From contig JAGRNT010000018.1 in the NCBI GenBank assembly GCA_020440605.1, positions 26,244 to 90,243 of the forward strand: a DNA stretch of 64,000 nt, in the 5' to 3' direction. The translations under genes and the position numbers were made by a program. Source of the DNA: a bacterium (GTDB lineage Bacteria > 4484-113 > JAFGCY01). Below, in pieces: positions 52,356 to 61,380 of the stretch (the first letter of the stretch is position 1; every line of letters starts with the position of its first letter). A model generated the notes under the pieces. The model made no database searches, was not told where the DNA came from, and saw only the letters and a list, made by a program, of their open reading frames with translations.

Positions 52356-54478
52356 GAACCAGTGCAATCACAACCATTCTGGCAATTGTCTTCCTGCTCA
52401 GTGCCTGTGGCGGCGGGCAGGACAGCGGTGATGGCCTTGCGGGCTATACGCTGGAGGCCCTGCACGGCACCAGCAGCGCCAGCCTGCAGCTCGGGATGGA
52501 GCGGGGCAGTGCCGTGATCAGCGTGGACGCACCTGCCAGCGAGGGCAGCTTCTTCAGCCTCAGCCTGCCTCACGACATGGTTCCCGGCTCGCTGAAATGG
52601 CAGGATGCTTCCGGCGATCCGGCAGGAGCGGATCTGTTGACTTTCGCGCATTTTGAGGATGGTGTACTCTCGGCTGCCGTCATGCCGCTCGGCAACACCC
52701 TGCCTGATGCATGCAGCCTGCGCTTCATTCCCGAAGTGGACCCAGCGGCCCGCCTGGCCAGTGCGACGGAGGACGAGATCCGGGAGGAGCCCCTGCCGTT
52801 TGCCGTGATGGATTTTGACCCCGTCGGCCAGGCGCTGCTGCTCAGCTGGCCGGCCTGGCTGCCAGGTGACTATGACCTGGACGGTGTGGTCAGTATTCAG
52901 GACATCACGCCGCTGGGCAAGAATTTCGGGACAACCAGCAATGGCAACGGCTGGAACCAGGAGGAGCCGCTGCACTGGATTGACGGCAATCGCGACGGGG
53001 AAATCAATTCCGCAGACCTGAGCGTGATTGGCCAGCACTTCAACGACGAGCTGATCGGATTCAGGGTCTACTATGCCGGATCGCTGCACCAGGGCATGGA
53101 TGAGAACCTGCTGAATGTGCTCGCAGGCGATCCCCAGGGTCCGGGTCTGCCCCGCCGGCATTACCTGCACCTGCCGGGAATCGATGCTCCTGAGCTGCTG
53201 GAACTGCGCAGTGTCTACCATCACCATGGACTCGGCAGCGGCGGTGACAATCCCGACCTGGAAGTGCATGTCAGCATTGACGGCGTGGAGCTGGCTGACA
53301 ACGAATTCGGCAACAAGACCGGCACGCGTGTGATCAAGCCTATCGAGGATATCAACGGCGCACGCGACATCATCAGCACGCCGGAGAGTGAAAGCGGCTC
53401 ACTGGCCCGATTCCGCAGTGTGCCGCGCGGCCGGGAGTACCTGCTGGACATCAGCTACGAACCGCTGGAGAGCCCGTTTGGCAATGAGCTCCCGGACATC
53501 CCCGGGCTGCAGGGCGGCGAGCCGGGCCGGGTGACCACCTCCGTGCCCTTCAGCCTGCCGCAGCAGTACAGCCGCAGCATTATGAACGTCAGCATCCACT
53601 ACCTGCCTCAGCCCGATGGCAGCTACTTCGCCGAACTGAATGCCAGCATCGACCACGGCAGCGGAGTTGAGCAGTACTCCGCACTGCTGGACTACAACGG
53701 CGGCATCCTGCGCCGGGACAGTGACAATGACGGCAGCTTCGCGGGCGAGCTGGAATTCGCTGACAGCGACCGCGACTGCGTCAGCAACCAGCTCGTGGAG
53801 GAGATCTTCTTCCCCGGCGTGGAGCCGGTGGAGCAGACCCTGCTGCACGGAGTCTTCGACGGCCCGGTGGAAAGCATCGACTACGTCAACTCCCTGATCA
53901 TCATGGGCGAAGGCAGCATCCAGTCCTGGAGCGACGGGGCGATCCGCGAGGACCGCAGCGTGCGCTTCAGCGAGAATGCCCTGTTCATCGGCTTCGGTGA
54001 CATCCAGTCCCTGGCTCCAGGTGAACTCGTGCACATCGAGATGTTCCGCATCGAGGACGGTGCGGATACCGGAAACATCCCTGCCGGCGTGTCCTGGGCG
54101 GAACTGATCCACGCGCTGGATCAGAACTTCAGTGAATACTGGATCAGCGCCGAGCTGCAGGATGGCAATGAGCTGGTTGCCATCAGCGTGGGCCGCGGTG
54201 GCGGACCACTCGACGGCAGCTACCCGCAGTACCTGATCTCCGTCCGCGATGAACTCACCGGCGATTACTACGAGCAGCCATATGGAGAAGTCGGTACCGG
54301 CTTCATCTATGTCCCGCTCTGGCCCGGTCACTTCTACACGCTGAGCCTGCTCGGGATCAGCCCTGCCGGCATGCCGGTCCTGCTGGCGGATACCCAGCTG
54401 CTGGTGGATCCCGAGGATTTCTGGGACGGCTTCGGTGATCCCGGCAAAGGCGGCCCGGGGGGCGGACCGGGGGTCTGA
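52352..54478 (+). CDS. Lipoprotein with cohesin-like and dockerin-like domains and Gly-rich C-terminus
   Basis: A 708-residue lipoprotein, lipobox LLSAC (C19), overlapping the regulator stop by 4 bp and probably in the same transcript. Residues 35-130 are a cohesin-like sandwich, and 172-194 (DYDLDGVVSIQD) and 209-231 (DGNRDGEINSAD) are two dockerin-like calcium loops. An FnIII-like strand (IGFRVYYAGS) follows. The middle and end are beta-rich, including LGDYNGGILRRDSDNDGSFAGE-like acidic turns and a DUF5666-like segment (FDGPVESIDYVNSLIIMGEG). The last residues are GKGGPGGGPGV. Predicted surface protein; regulated with the MocR-type gene by inference. Confidence 0.85.
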   Translation: MRTSAITTILAIVFLLSACGGGQDSGDGLAGYTLEALHGTSSASLQLGMERGSAVISVDAPASEGSFFSLSLPHDMVPGSLKWQDASGDPAGADLLTFAHFEDGVLSAAVMPLGNTLPDACSLRFIPEVDPAARLASATEDEIREEPLPFAVMDFDPVGQALLLSWPAWLPGDYDLDGVVSIQDITPLGKNFGTTSNGNGWNQEEPLHWIDGNRDGEINSADLSVIGQHFNDELIGFRVYYAGSLHQGMDENLLNVLAGDPQGPGLPRRHYLHLPGIDAPELLELRSVYHHHGLGSGGDNPDLEVHVSIDGVELADNEFGNKTGTRVIKPIEDINGARDIISTPESESGSLARFRSVPRGREYLLDISYEPLESPFGNELPDIPGLQGGEPGRVTTSVPFSLPQQYSRSIMNVSIHYLPQPDGSYFAELNASIDHGSGVEQYSALLDYNGGILRRDSDNDGSFAGELEFADSDRDCVSNQLVEEIFFPGVEPVEQTLLHGVFDGPVESIDYVNSLIIMGEGSIQSWSDGAIREDRSVRFSENALFIGFGDIQSLAPGELVHIEMFRIEDGADTGNIPAGVSWAELIHALDQNFSEYWISAELQDGNELVAISVGRGGGPLDGSYPQYLISVRDELTGDYYEQPYGEVGTGFIYVPLWPGHFYTLSLLGISPAGMPVLLADTQLLVDPEDFWDGFGDPGKGGPGGGPGV

Positions 54479-54503
54479 TCCCCCACCCCGGACCGGCCGA
54501 TGC

Positions 54504-54854
54504 CTAGAGGCCTTCGATGAAGGCCAGATCCTCCAGCAGCTCATCGTAGTCGTCCCAGATCTCGAGGATGTAGTAGTCCTCGCCATATGGTCCGTCACCA
54601 TAGATGATCTCGGTCTGGATGCTCTGGGCCCCGCCCTTGGGGAGCAGGATGCGCATGATGTCGTAGTTGCCATCATCCATGCCGGTATCGATCACATTGA
54701 TCACATGTGTTGCGCTTCCGAGGGAAACCACCCCGTAGTAGTAAGCAGTGTCGGCTTGCTTCGTGGGCGATCCGGGGAGTGAGCTGCCGGTGGCAGCGCA
54801 ACCTGCCAGCAGGCTGGCCAGGACCGCGGAAGCGATGATCTTCATTCGCTCCAT
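54504..54854 (-). CDS. Small lipoprotein of unknown function
   Basis: A protein of about 116 residues with lipobox LLAGC after a short signal (IIASAVLASLLAGC). The mature part is small, beta-rich and acidic at the end (ILEIWDDYDELLEDLAFIEGL). Several ATGs stand in a row; ATG 54854 has AGAGG at a good distance, whereas the first at 54875 does not. It is convergent with the cohesin/dockerin lipoprotein gene. I do not recognise a family. Confidence 0.75.
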   Translation of the reverse strand: MERMKIIASAVLASLLAGCAATGSSLPGSPTKQADTAYYYGVVSLGSATHVINVIDTGMDDGNYDIMRILLPKGGAQSIQTEIIYGDGPYGEDYYILEIWDDYDELLEDLAFIEGL

Positions 54855-55039
54855 ATCCATTTTCCTCTCTTCCAAAAAAAGTAGTGTTCAGCAGACTGTC
54901 TGACTGACTGTGGTACCGCCAGATTTTAACTGGGCTTAACCGGCGCGGCAATTGCAGAAATCTTGATTGTTGCAGTTTGGTCCTGCTGATTCAACTGTGT
55001 GGGAATTGCCCGGTCACAACAATCTCAGTTGCGCAGGGA

Positions 55040-55045
55040 TAAACT
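55040..55045 (+). promoter_or_regulatory. -10 box (TAAACT) directly before hslU
   Basis: GATAAACT ends 8 bp before ATG 55054 with no ribosome site in between, suggesting a leaderless hslU mRNA. Confidence 0.45.
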
Positions 55046-55053
55046 AGCTTCCT

Positions 55054-56469
55054 ATGGCAGGCATGAACAAGCAGGATGCGGCTCGACGCTTCGAGGAACT
55101 CACTCCGCAGCAGATCGTGGACAGGCTCAGCGATTACATCGTGGGGCAGATGGAGGCAAAGCGTGCCGTAGCGGTGGCGATCCGCAACCGCCTCCGCAGG
55201 CTGCAGGTCTCGGAGGAACTGCGGGATGAGATCATCCCGAAGAACCTGATCCTGATGGGACCGACCGGTGTCGGCAAAACGGAGATCGCGCGACGCATGG
55301 CGATCCTGCTGAAGGCGCCCTTCGTCAAGGTCGAGGCCACCAAGTTCACTGAGGTCGGCTATGTGGGCCGCGACGTGGACAGCATCATCCGCGAACTGAC
55401 CGAGAACAGCGTGCGCATGCTGCGCCAGGAGCGCATAGATGAGGTAAGCGATACCATCGCCGGCAAGGTCGTGGAGCGCCTGGTTGACTACATCCAGCCC
55501 CTGCCCGGCCGACCCGCCTCATCCGACGACCCTGATGAGGCCGCGCGCCGCCGCCAGCAGCACCAGGATGCACTGGAACAGGTCAAGCGCCTCCGCGAGA
55601 AGCTGCGCCAGCGCATCCGTGCAGGCGAGATGGACGACGAGAAGGTCACCATCGAGGCCCGCGAAAGTGGCAACAACATGATGCAGGTGTTCTCCGCCCA
55701 GGGGATGGAGGAGATGGGGATGGACCTGCAGAACCTGTTCAGCAGCATGAGCGACAAGGGCAAGAAGAAGAAGCGCACCACCGTCGGCGAGGCCCGCCGC
55801 ATCCTGATGCAGGAGGAGGCCGACCGGCTGATTGACAACGATGCGATCGTGCGCGAGGCGATCGAGCGCGTCGAGCTGGCGGGCATCGTGTTCATTGACG
55901 AGATTGACAAGATCGCGCACCGTGAGGGCGGCAGCTCCAGCGGACCGGATGTCTCCCGCGAGGGCGTGCAGCGTGACATCCTGCCGCTGGTGGAGGGCAC
56001 GACCGTGATCACCAAGTACGGCCCGGTGCGCACCCAGCACATCCTGTTCATCGCGGCCGGCGCCTTCCACGTCAGCCGTGTGAGCGATCTGATCCCGGAG
56101 TTCCAGGGCCGCTTCCCGCTGCGCGTCGAGCTCGAGAGCCTGACGGAGGACGACTTCGGCCGCATCCTGCGCGAGCCGAAGAACAGCCTGATCCGCCAGT
56201 ACAGCCAGCTCCTGGCAACGGACGGCGTGGAGCTGCAGTTCACCGGCGGCGCGATCACGCGCATGGCGGCGATTGCCAGCCGGGCCAATGCGGAGAGCCA
56301 GAACATCGGCGCGCGCCGCCTGCACACCGTGATGGAGAAGCTCTTGGAGGACATCGCGTTTGAAGCGCCCTACGAGGAGCCCCGCAGGATCCGGATCGAC
56401 AAGGCCTTCATCGAGGACAAGCTCGGTGGCCTGCTGAAGGAAAAGGACGTCGCGCAATACATTCTTTAG
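55054..56469 (+). CDS. hslU: ATP-dependent protease ATPase subunit HslU
   Basis: A 471-residue AAA+ unfoldase. Walker A GPTGVGKT (69-76), Walker B IVFIDEIDKI, the pore-type motif KVEATKFTEVGYVGRDVDS, the arginine-finger region PEFQGRFPLRVEL and the C-terminal DVAQYIL, which docks into HslV, are all present. The I-domain (about 110-245) carries a KGKKKKRTT insertion. HslU unfolds substrates and feeds them to HslV. It is not next to hslV, which lies 25 kb upstream at 29850. ATG 55054 or 55063 are both possible starts. Confidence 0.96.
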   Translation: MAGMNKQDAARRFEELTPQQIVDRLSDYIVGQMEAKRAVAVAIRNRLRRLQVSEELRDEIIPKNLILMGPTGVGKTEIARRMAILLKAPFVKVEATKFTEVGYVGRDVDSIIRELTENSVRMLRQERIDEVSDTIAGKVVERLVDYIQPLPGRPASSDDPDEAARRRQQHQDALEQVKRLREKLRQRIRAGEMDDEKVTIEARESGNNMMQVFSAQGMEEMGMDLQNLFSSMSDKGKKKKRTTVGEARRILMQEEADRLIDNDAIVREAIERVELAGIVFIDEIDKIAHREGGSSSGPDVSREGVQRDILPLVEGTTVITKYGPVRTQHILFIAAGAFHVSRVSDLIPEFQGRFPLRVELESLTEDDFGRILREPKNSLIRQYSQLLATDGVELQFTGGAITRMAAIASRANAESQNIGARRLHTVMEKLLEDIAFEAPYEEPRRIRIDKAFIEDKLGGLLKEKDVAQYIL

Positions 56470-56504
56470 TCTCCCGTTCGCCCAAGGGCTCACGGGTCTG
56501 ATTT

Positions 56505-56660
56505 GATCTGCCAGCTCGTGCGAGCACTCGCTGGTCTGACGCTGCGGGGAAGCACAGCTTCCCCGGGTCGCGTGGAAGTCACGGGAGGTGCTGCGAAGCT
56601 GCACCATCGGAGGCACTGCGCAGCTGTGCCCCTGGAGGCCAAGCTGTAAGCTTGGCAATA
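56505..56660. repeat. Series of intergenic hairpins with different paired stems
   Basis: Between hslU and the next gene lie successive hairpins: GCTCG/CGAGC around 56517-56530 (block related to that at 11440), GGGAAGC/GCTTCCC near 56548-56566, GGTGC/GCACC (56587-56605), GGCAC/GTGCC (56612-56630) and CCAAGC/GCTTGG (56639-56655). The last two are preceded by GGAGG and the last is followed by CAA. Confidence 0.78.
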
Positions 56661-56684
56661 TGACTGCCTCACCTGCCATGACGA

Positions 56685-56690
56685 TATAAT
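56685..56690 (+). promoter_or_regulatory. -10 box (TATAAT) directly before a GTG start
   Basis: Consensus TATAAT ends 7 bp before GTG 56698, so transcription would begin at about the start codon. No ribosome site exists. Confidence 0.5.
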
Positions 56691-56697
56691 CTGCATT

Positions 56698-57462
56698 GTG
56701 GGCAGGGACGTAAAGGCGGCAAGCAAACTCAGGCCATATCGCGGCCTGCTGCTTGTCATCCTCGTCATCTGCATCGGCATTCCCCTGTCCTATCGCTACG
56801 TCCGCAATGTTGCACGGCGCGATATTGCCACGGATGCCGAACTCCGGATGTTCGTTCCCGGCACTGAGTCAATTGCCACCAATGCCCTGAACCGCATGCT
56901 TGCGGACAACAGCCTGGGCACGCATCCGGCAATCCCGCTGAAGTACCGCATTCCTGATGACATGCCGGAACAGGAGTTTGAGGAAGTTGCCAGATTGATT
57001 CTGAAGGACTATCTGAGCGGTGTGGATGTGGCAATGGGCAGTCTGGACCAAAACAACCAATACGTTCGTGGCGGGTACACTGAACACCAGCCATATGGCG
57101 ATCCCCGCCAGGCCGAAATCTACATCAGCCTTGCCAGTGCGACTGACATGCAATACGAACGTTATCCCGAGCTTCCTTCAGAATCCCTGCTGGATTATCT
57201 AGCCGAAGATGGGTTCAAGGTCAGACCAGGTCCGGAGGTGCGCAACTTATCCACCTGGAAGGAATACGACCAGGGAGATCAACCCTATTATGCATTGTTG
57301 ACTCTCTGGGGCATTGAGCGTGCCGGCAGGGAAGGCTACAAGGCCATCCTGATTTTCCGAACTCCAGACTATATAGAACAACTCATGGTGGACATTTCCC
57401 AAGCGGCTGCCGACGGCAAGCGCGAACTTCTCTGGGAGCAGCTCACAACGGGTTGCGGCTGA
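56698..57462 (+). CDS. Membrane-anchored periplasmic protein, unknown
   Basis: A 254-residue protein with GTG start, a basic N-terminus and one hydrophobic helix (LLLVILVICIGIPLSYRY, about 17-34), then a soluble domain without known motifs. The region around EIYISLASATDMQYERYPELPSESLLDYL is mixed alpha/beta. Cys is almost absent from the soluble part. It is transcribed from a TATAAT box immediately upstream, probably leaderless. The downstream lipoprotein gene has its own ribosome site 258 bp further on. Confidence 0.75.
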   Translation: MGRDVKAASKLRPYRGLLLVILVICIGIPLSYRYVRNVARRDIATDAELRMFVPGTESIATNALNRMLADNSLGTHPAIPLKYRIPDDMPEQEFEEVARLILKDYLSGVDVAMGSLDQNNQYVRGGYTEHQPYGDPRQAEIYISLASATDMQYERYPELPSESLLDYLAEDGFKVRPGPEVRNLSTWKEYDQGDQPYYALLTLWGIERAGREGYKAILIFRTPDYIEQLMVDISQAAADGKRELLWEQLTTGCG

Positions 57463-57529
57463 GACGCCAGCTCCGAGCCCGTCCCCCGTTTGCAAAGCAC
57501 ACGCCTGCCTTCGCCACGCGCTCCACATC

Positions 57530-57640
57530 CCACATAGCGCAGTTCCACTGCGCCTCCAATGGCACAGCTTCGCAGTGCCTCCCGCCTCCCGCCTTTTGCC
57601 CATCCCGCATCCAGCATCCCTCATCCCCCCTTCCAACTGT
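57530..57640. repeat. Heptamer array and hairpins before the tandem lipoproteins
   Basis: Seven consecutive 7-bp words run from 57577 to 57625 (GCCTCCC, GCCTCCC, GCCTTTT, GCCCATC, CCGCATC, CAGCATC, CCTCATC). Upstream (about 57537-57580) are minus-strand hairpins GGCAC/GTGCC and GCGCAGT/ACTGCGC of the same design as those after hslU. Confidence 0.75.
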
Positions 57641-57719
57641 AAGCCCAAAAACAGTCCCAACTGTACGGCTGGGAGCATACAGCCAGCGGAATAATGTCTG
57701 GTCAGCGGAGGAACCGGAC

Positions 57720-59390
57720 ATGAAACACAGCCTGCCAATCCTGATCCTGATGCTCGTCTTCACCTGCTCATGTGGCGGACGGCAGGCTGCACCTGCCGGG
57801 AATGGCTTGCCGGTGACGGACACGGGCATGGAAGCTCAGCGCGACCTGCCCTCCCTCGACACCCTGCGCTCTCCCAGCCTCAGTCACAGCCTTGAGCAGG
57901 ACGGCAGCATGGCGGCGATGAAGTCAATCGGTGCGATAGTGGATGGCACTGAGCTCTTACTGCCCAGCGGCTCGAATTTCAGCAGCTGGGCGATGTGGAG
58001 CTTTGCTGCAGGATTCGATTATCCGACGCAGCTGAATGCCATCGTGGATGTGCCGGATGGTGACGAATTCTGGCTGGCCCTCAGTGATTACGCCTCAGGC
58101 CGTTGGCAGTTCAGTGGGCCCTACCAGAGCAGTGTGGCCCTCGGACTGAGCATCGACAACCGGTCCCCGCTCAACAACCTGCACGTCGCGGTGCTGACGG
58201 GCGGCGGCAGTTCCGTCAGTGTACAGAAGCTGGTGCTGAGCACTGACAACGGCTGGAAGGTGCTTGACCTGGGCGTGGCCATGAACGGGACACTGTTTGA
58301 TTCGCTGGACGCCTGCCTTGTGGATGAGCATCCCGCAGTGGCATATGTTGACAACAGTGGCGGCATATCGTACCTGAGTGCGACGGACAGCATCGCGGAC
58401 AGCATCGATGACTGGCAGCAGGCTCCCGTGCAGGTTGCGCTGGCAACGGATTCCATCGTGGATGTCTCACTGGCAAGCATCGGCGACAGGCCCGCCATTG
58501 CCTTTGCCTTCGGAGATCCCTATCAGGCAACGATGTTCACATCCTCATCCACCAGCGAGGCCCTGCCCGCTGACTGGCTGTCCGCAGCCGTGCAGGTGGA
58601 GAGTGGCAGCGGCGGAGCCTACGGCGGAACATCGCTAGTGGAGCTGCAGGGCCATCCGGCTCTCGCCTTCATTTCCAGCGGCCGGCACATTGAGTTCGTG
58701 CGCTCCAAGACTCCGGAGGGATCGGCTGAAGCGGACTGGAGCAACAGGCTGATCGTGATGAATCAACAGCAGCAGGCAGGCCTTATGTGGAGTCCGCAAC
58801 TGGTTCTGGATCGTGGCAAACCCTTTATCTCGCTGATCCGTAGCCCAGGTGAAACCGTTGCAGTTGCCAGCAACACGGCCCTCGCTGGCAAGCCCGCTGA
58901 CTGGTCAAAGCCCTTAGTGATCTCGAGCACGCTGGATGGCGACTGGTATGAGCATTCCACATTCCTGCTTGAAGGCAGTCCGGCATTCTTCGACATCGAC
59001 AGCCAGCAGAGCCCGACGGAGGAACATGTGATGTGGTTCGTGAATGCGGACAGCAGCTCCGCAATTGTAGGTTGGGAAGATCGACGAAATGTGGGAAGCA
59101 CTTCCGGACTGAGCACTCTGCTGCACTCCGCAGCAGGCATCGGCGGACTGCCGGCCGTGGCGCATCGCTCCATGAGCGGAGTTGGCCTGCTTTTCACATT
59201 CAGCGATCCACTCTCAGCCTTTCCCTACGGAAGCTGGGTTGAGCAGGAAGTCAGCAACGGACTGCTGCATGACGGAATCAGCTGTATCCGCCTGATTGAG
59301 AACAGCGCAGGCCAGCCCTGCATCTTCTTCTGTGCCTATGACAACGAGATTGGCTACAAACTGATGTATGCCGTACGCCGTGAACCCTGA
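57720..59390 (+). CDS. Lipoprotein with shared beta module and propeller-like repeats (A copy)
   Basis: A 556-residue lipoprotein with a Cys-rich lipobox (VFTCSC). ATG 57720 has GGAGG 8 bp upstream. Residues 66-178 hold the shared beta module (SGSNFSSWAMWSFA, WLALSDYASGRWQFS, LNNLHVAVLTGGGSSVSVQKLVLSTDNGW). The rest is six or more repeats of the type HPALAFISSG, LxFxxS and EADWSN, a probable propeller. About half of its residues match the following gene, so the pair is a tandem duplication. The C-terminus YAVRREP is the same in both. Confidence 0.87.
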   Translation: MKHSLPILILMLVFTCSCGGRQAAPAGNGLPVTDTGMEAQRDLPSLDTLRSPSLSHSLEQDGSMAAMKSIGAIVDGTELLLPSGSNFSSWAMWSFAAGFDYPTQLNAIVDVPDGDEFWLALSDYASGRWQFSGPYQSSVALGLSIDNRSPLNNLHVAVLTGGGSSVSVQKLVLSTDNGWKVLDLGVAMNGTLFDSLDACLVDEHPAVAYVDNSGGISYLSATDSIADSIDDWQQAPVQVALATDSIVDVSLASIGDRPAIAFAFGDPYQATMFTSSSTSEALPADWLSAAVQVESGSGGAYGGTSLVELQGHPALAFISSGRHIEFVRSKTPEGSAEADWSNRLIVMNQQQQAGLMWSPQLVLDRGKPFISLIRSPGETVAVASNTALAGKPADWSKPLVISSTLDGDWYEHSTFLLEGSPAFFDIDSQQSPTEEHVMWFVNADSSSAIVGWEDRRNVGSTSGLSTLLHSAAGIGGLPAVAHRSMSGVGLLFTFSDPLSAFPYGSWVEQEVSNGLLHDGISCIRLIENSAGQPCIFFCAYDNEIGYKLMYAVRREP

Positions 59391-59454
59391 ACCATCAGGC
59401 TGGGGAGAGCACCGGCACGGAGCTCAGTGCTGGCCGGCCCGGGAGGTTACTGCA

Positions 59455-61128
59455 ATGAGATTCATTCTGACACTTTTCATTCTGCTGATTGTGGGTCTTG
59501 CCGGCTGCGGCGGCCTGCGGACCGATGGCATACCTGTCGAAGTACCGGACCACCTTCCCGGGCAGGAATTCTCCACGGAGCTGCCAGCGATGGACTCCCT
59601 GCGCAGTGCAAGCCAGGAATTCACGTTGCAGCAGAACGGCAGCATGGCTGCACTCAGCACTGCCACAGCCATCATTGACGGCAATGATCTCCTCCTGCCG
59701 AGCGGAGCCAACTACAGCAGCTGGGGCATCTGGACCTTTGCCTGTGGCTACGATTACCCGACAACGCTCAGTACCGTTGTTGAAGTCTCGCCAGGCAGCG
59801 AATACTGGCTGGCGATCAGCGACTACGGATCGGGTCGCTGGAACATCAGTGGTCCCCATCACAGCGGAATTTCCGTGGACCTGAACAGCGGCAACCTGTC
59901 CACGCTCAACAACATGCATCTCGCCATCCTGACCTCACAGGGACATTCCGTCCGGGTCCAGAAACTAGTGCTGAACACCGACAACGGCTGGACCGTGGTC
60001 AATCTGGGATACAAGGTGAAGATCAATACGACGCAGGTGATCGATGCTGCGATCATCGCTGGCAATCCGGCGGTGTGCTACGTTTCCGCCGAAGGCGTCG
60101 TCAGCTATGCCCGGGCCACCGTGCCCCTCGCTGATCTCCGCGCGGACTGGCCTGAGGAAGCTTCCGGCATCATCGGACCTGTTGACAACTACTCAGACAT
60201 CGGGCTGTCAAGCATCAACGAGCTGCCGGCCCTCGCCTTCATCAATGGCCTCAACAACTGGGGACTGTACTACGGTGCCAGTTCCACTCCGGAAGGCGGT
60301 CCAGCAGACTGGACGCTGAACCCCGACATCATCAGTTCCGGCAGCAACTACGGCCCCACGCTCAGCCTGACGCCGGTTGCGGACCACCCCGCGATCGCCT
60401 TCGTCGACAGCGGGGAGAACCTGGTGTACCGGCGCAGCAGCAGCACGGATGGGCTAACCAGTGGTGACTGGGACAACAGCATCCTGATTGAGGAAGCTGA
60501 CCAGGTGAATGAGCATCCCCAGAAACCCCTGCTCTTCATCGACAGGGGCAAGCCCTCAATCAGCTACGTGGGGGCCTCCGGTCAACCCTATCTTCGCAGC
60601 AGCGACAGCAGTACCGGGGGCAAACCAAGCAACTGGAGCAAGCGCGAAACCCTGTCCATCTGGCAGGATGGCAGCTGGGCAGCCCACGATGTGCTGAGCG
60701 TCAACGGAAAGCCAGGCTTCTTCCACTATGACAGTCCCACCCTGGGAATGGAAAATGACAGTCTCTTCCTGGTGCTCAATGACACGGTTCCCGAGCAGGA
60801 AGGCTGGGAGGGCCGGATCTCAGTCAGGGATTTTGACTACCATATCCCGGTGCCAACCATGTCCGGCGCGAATATCGACGGCAAGCCGGCGGTCTGTTAC
60901 CGGGCCGGCACGGATACGGAACTCTGGTATTCCTTCGCGGATCCGGAAGCGGAGTTCGGATTGCAGGAGTGGCAGCATCAGCTCGTCAATGCCGGAGAAT
61001 CACATGGCGGTGCCCTGGATGTTGAACTGCTCGAGAATGCAGCTGGCCAACCCTGCCTCTTCTATGCTGCATTTGACCAGAACCTGAATGCCCATGTTCT
61101 CTACTACGCCGTACGCCGTGAACCCTGA
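59455..61128 (+). CDS. Lipoprotein with shared beta module and propeller-like repeats (B copy)
   Basis: A 557-residue lipoprotein, lipobox LAGC (C18), 64 bp after its paralogue. GGGAGG lies 8 bp before ATG 59455. Residues 66-178 hold the shared module with the same spacing as copy A (SGANYSSWGIWTFA, WLAISDYGSGRWNIS, LNNMHLAILTSQGHSVRVQKLVLNTDNGW). The propeller-like repeats include HPAIAFVDSGENLVYRRSSS and KPAVCYRAGTDTELWYSF. It ends in the same YAVRREP tail. Likely surface-exposed and co-transcribed with copy A. Confidence 0.87.
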   Translation: MRFILTLFILLIVGLAGCGGLRTDGIPVEVPDHLPGQEFSTELPAMDSLRSASQEFTLQQNGSMAALSTATAIIDGNDLLLPSGANYSSWGIWTFACGYDYPTTLSTVVEVSPGSEYWLAISDYGSGRWNISGPHHSGISVDLNSGNLSTLNNMHLAILTSQGHSVRVQKLVLNTDNGWTVVNLGYKVKINTTQVIDAAIIAGNPAVCYVSAEGVVSYARATVPLADLRADWPEEASGIIGPVDNYSDIGLSSINELPALAFINGLNNWGLYYGASSTPEGGPADWTLNPDIISSGSNYGPTLSLTPVADHPAIAFVDSGENLVYRRSSSTDGLTSGDWDNSILIEEADQVNEHPQKPLLFIDRGKPSISYVGASGQPYLRSSDSSTGGKPSNWSKRETLSIWQDGSWAAHDVLSVNGKPGFFHYDSPTLGMENDSLFLVLNDTVPEQEGWEGRISVRDFDYHIPVPTMSGANIDGKPAVCYRAGTDTELWYSFADPEAEFGLQEWQHQLVNAGESHGGALDVELLENAAGQPCLFYAAFDQNLNAHVLYYAVRREP

Positions 61129-61380
61129 ATCGGACCGGAACACACTTACTGCGATCATGTCTCAATTGGGAACTGTCCACAACACCGAAGCATGACTGGA
61201 CCTGCTCCAGCAACGGCCTGGACCTGACTCAGACTGGGCTCAAGCCCATACAAGCCAAGCCTGTGAACCTCCCCTGCGGTGAATCCGGTCTCAGTGTCCC
61301 CGTCGATTTACCGAAAACGTGGCCCTTTCGGATGCACCTTGTCCGGGATATCCTGTGAGCATCAAGCCGGAGGTGCAGCA

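Noticed and set aside
57453..57719. An 89-codon upstream extension of the 57720 lipoprotein.
   Set aside because: It reads through the heptamer array and hairpins; ATG 57720 has a GGAGG site and starts the signal peptide.
61129..61380. A gene or regulatory element in the 252-bp space before the 61381 lipoprotein gene.
   Set aside because: No reading frame with coding character, no clear hairpin and no promoter consensus; only the ribosome site at its end is supported.
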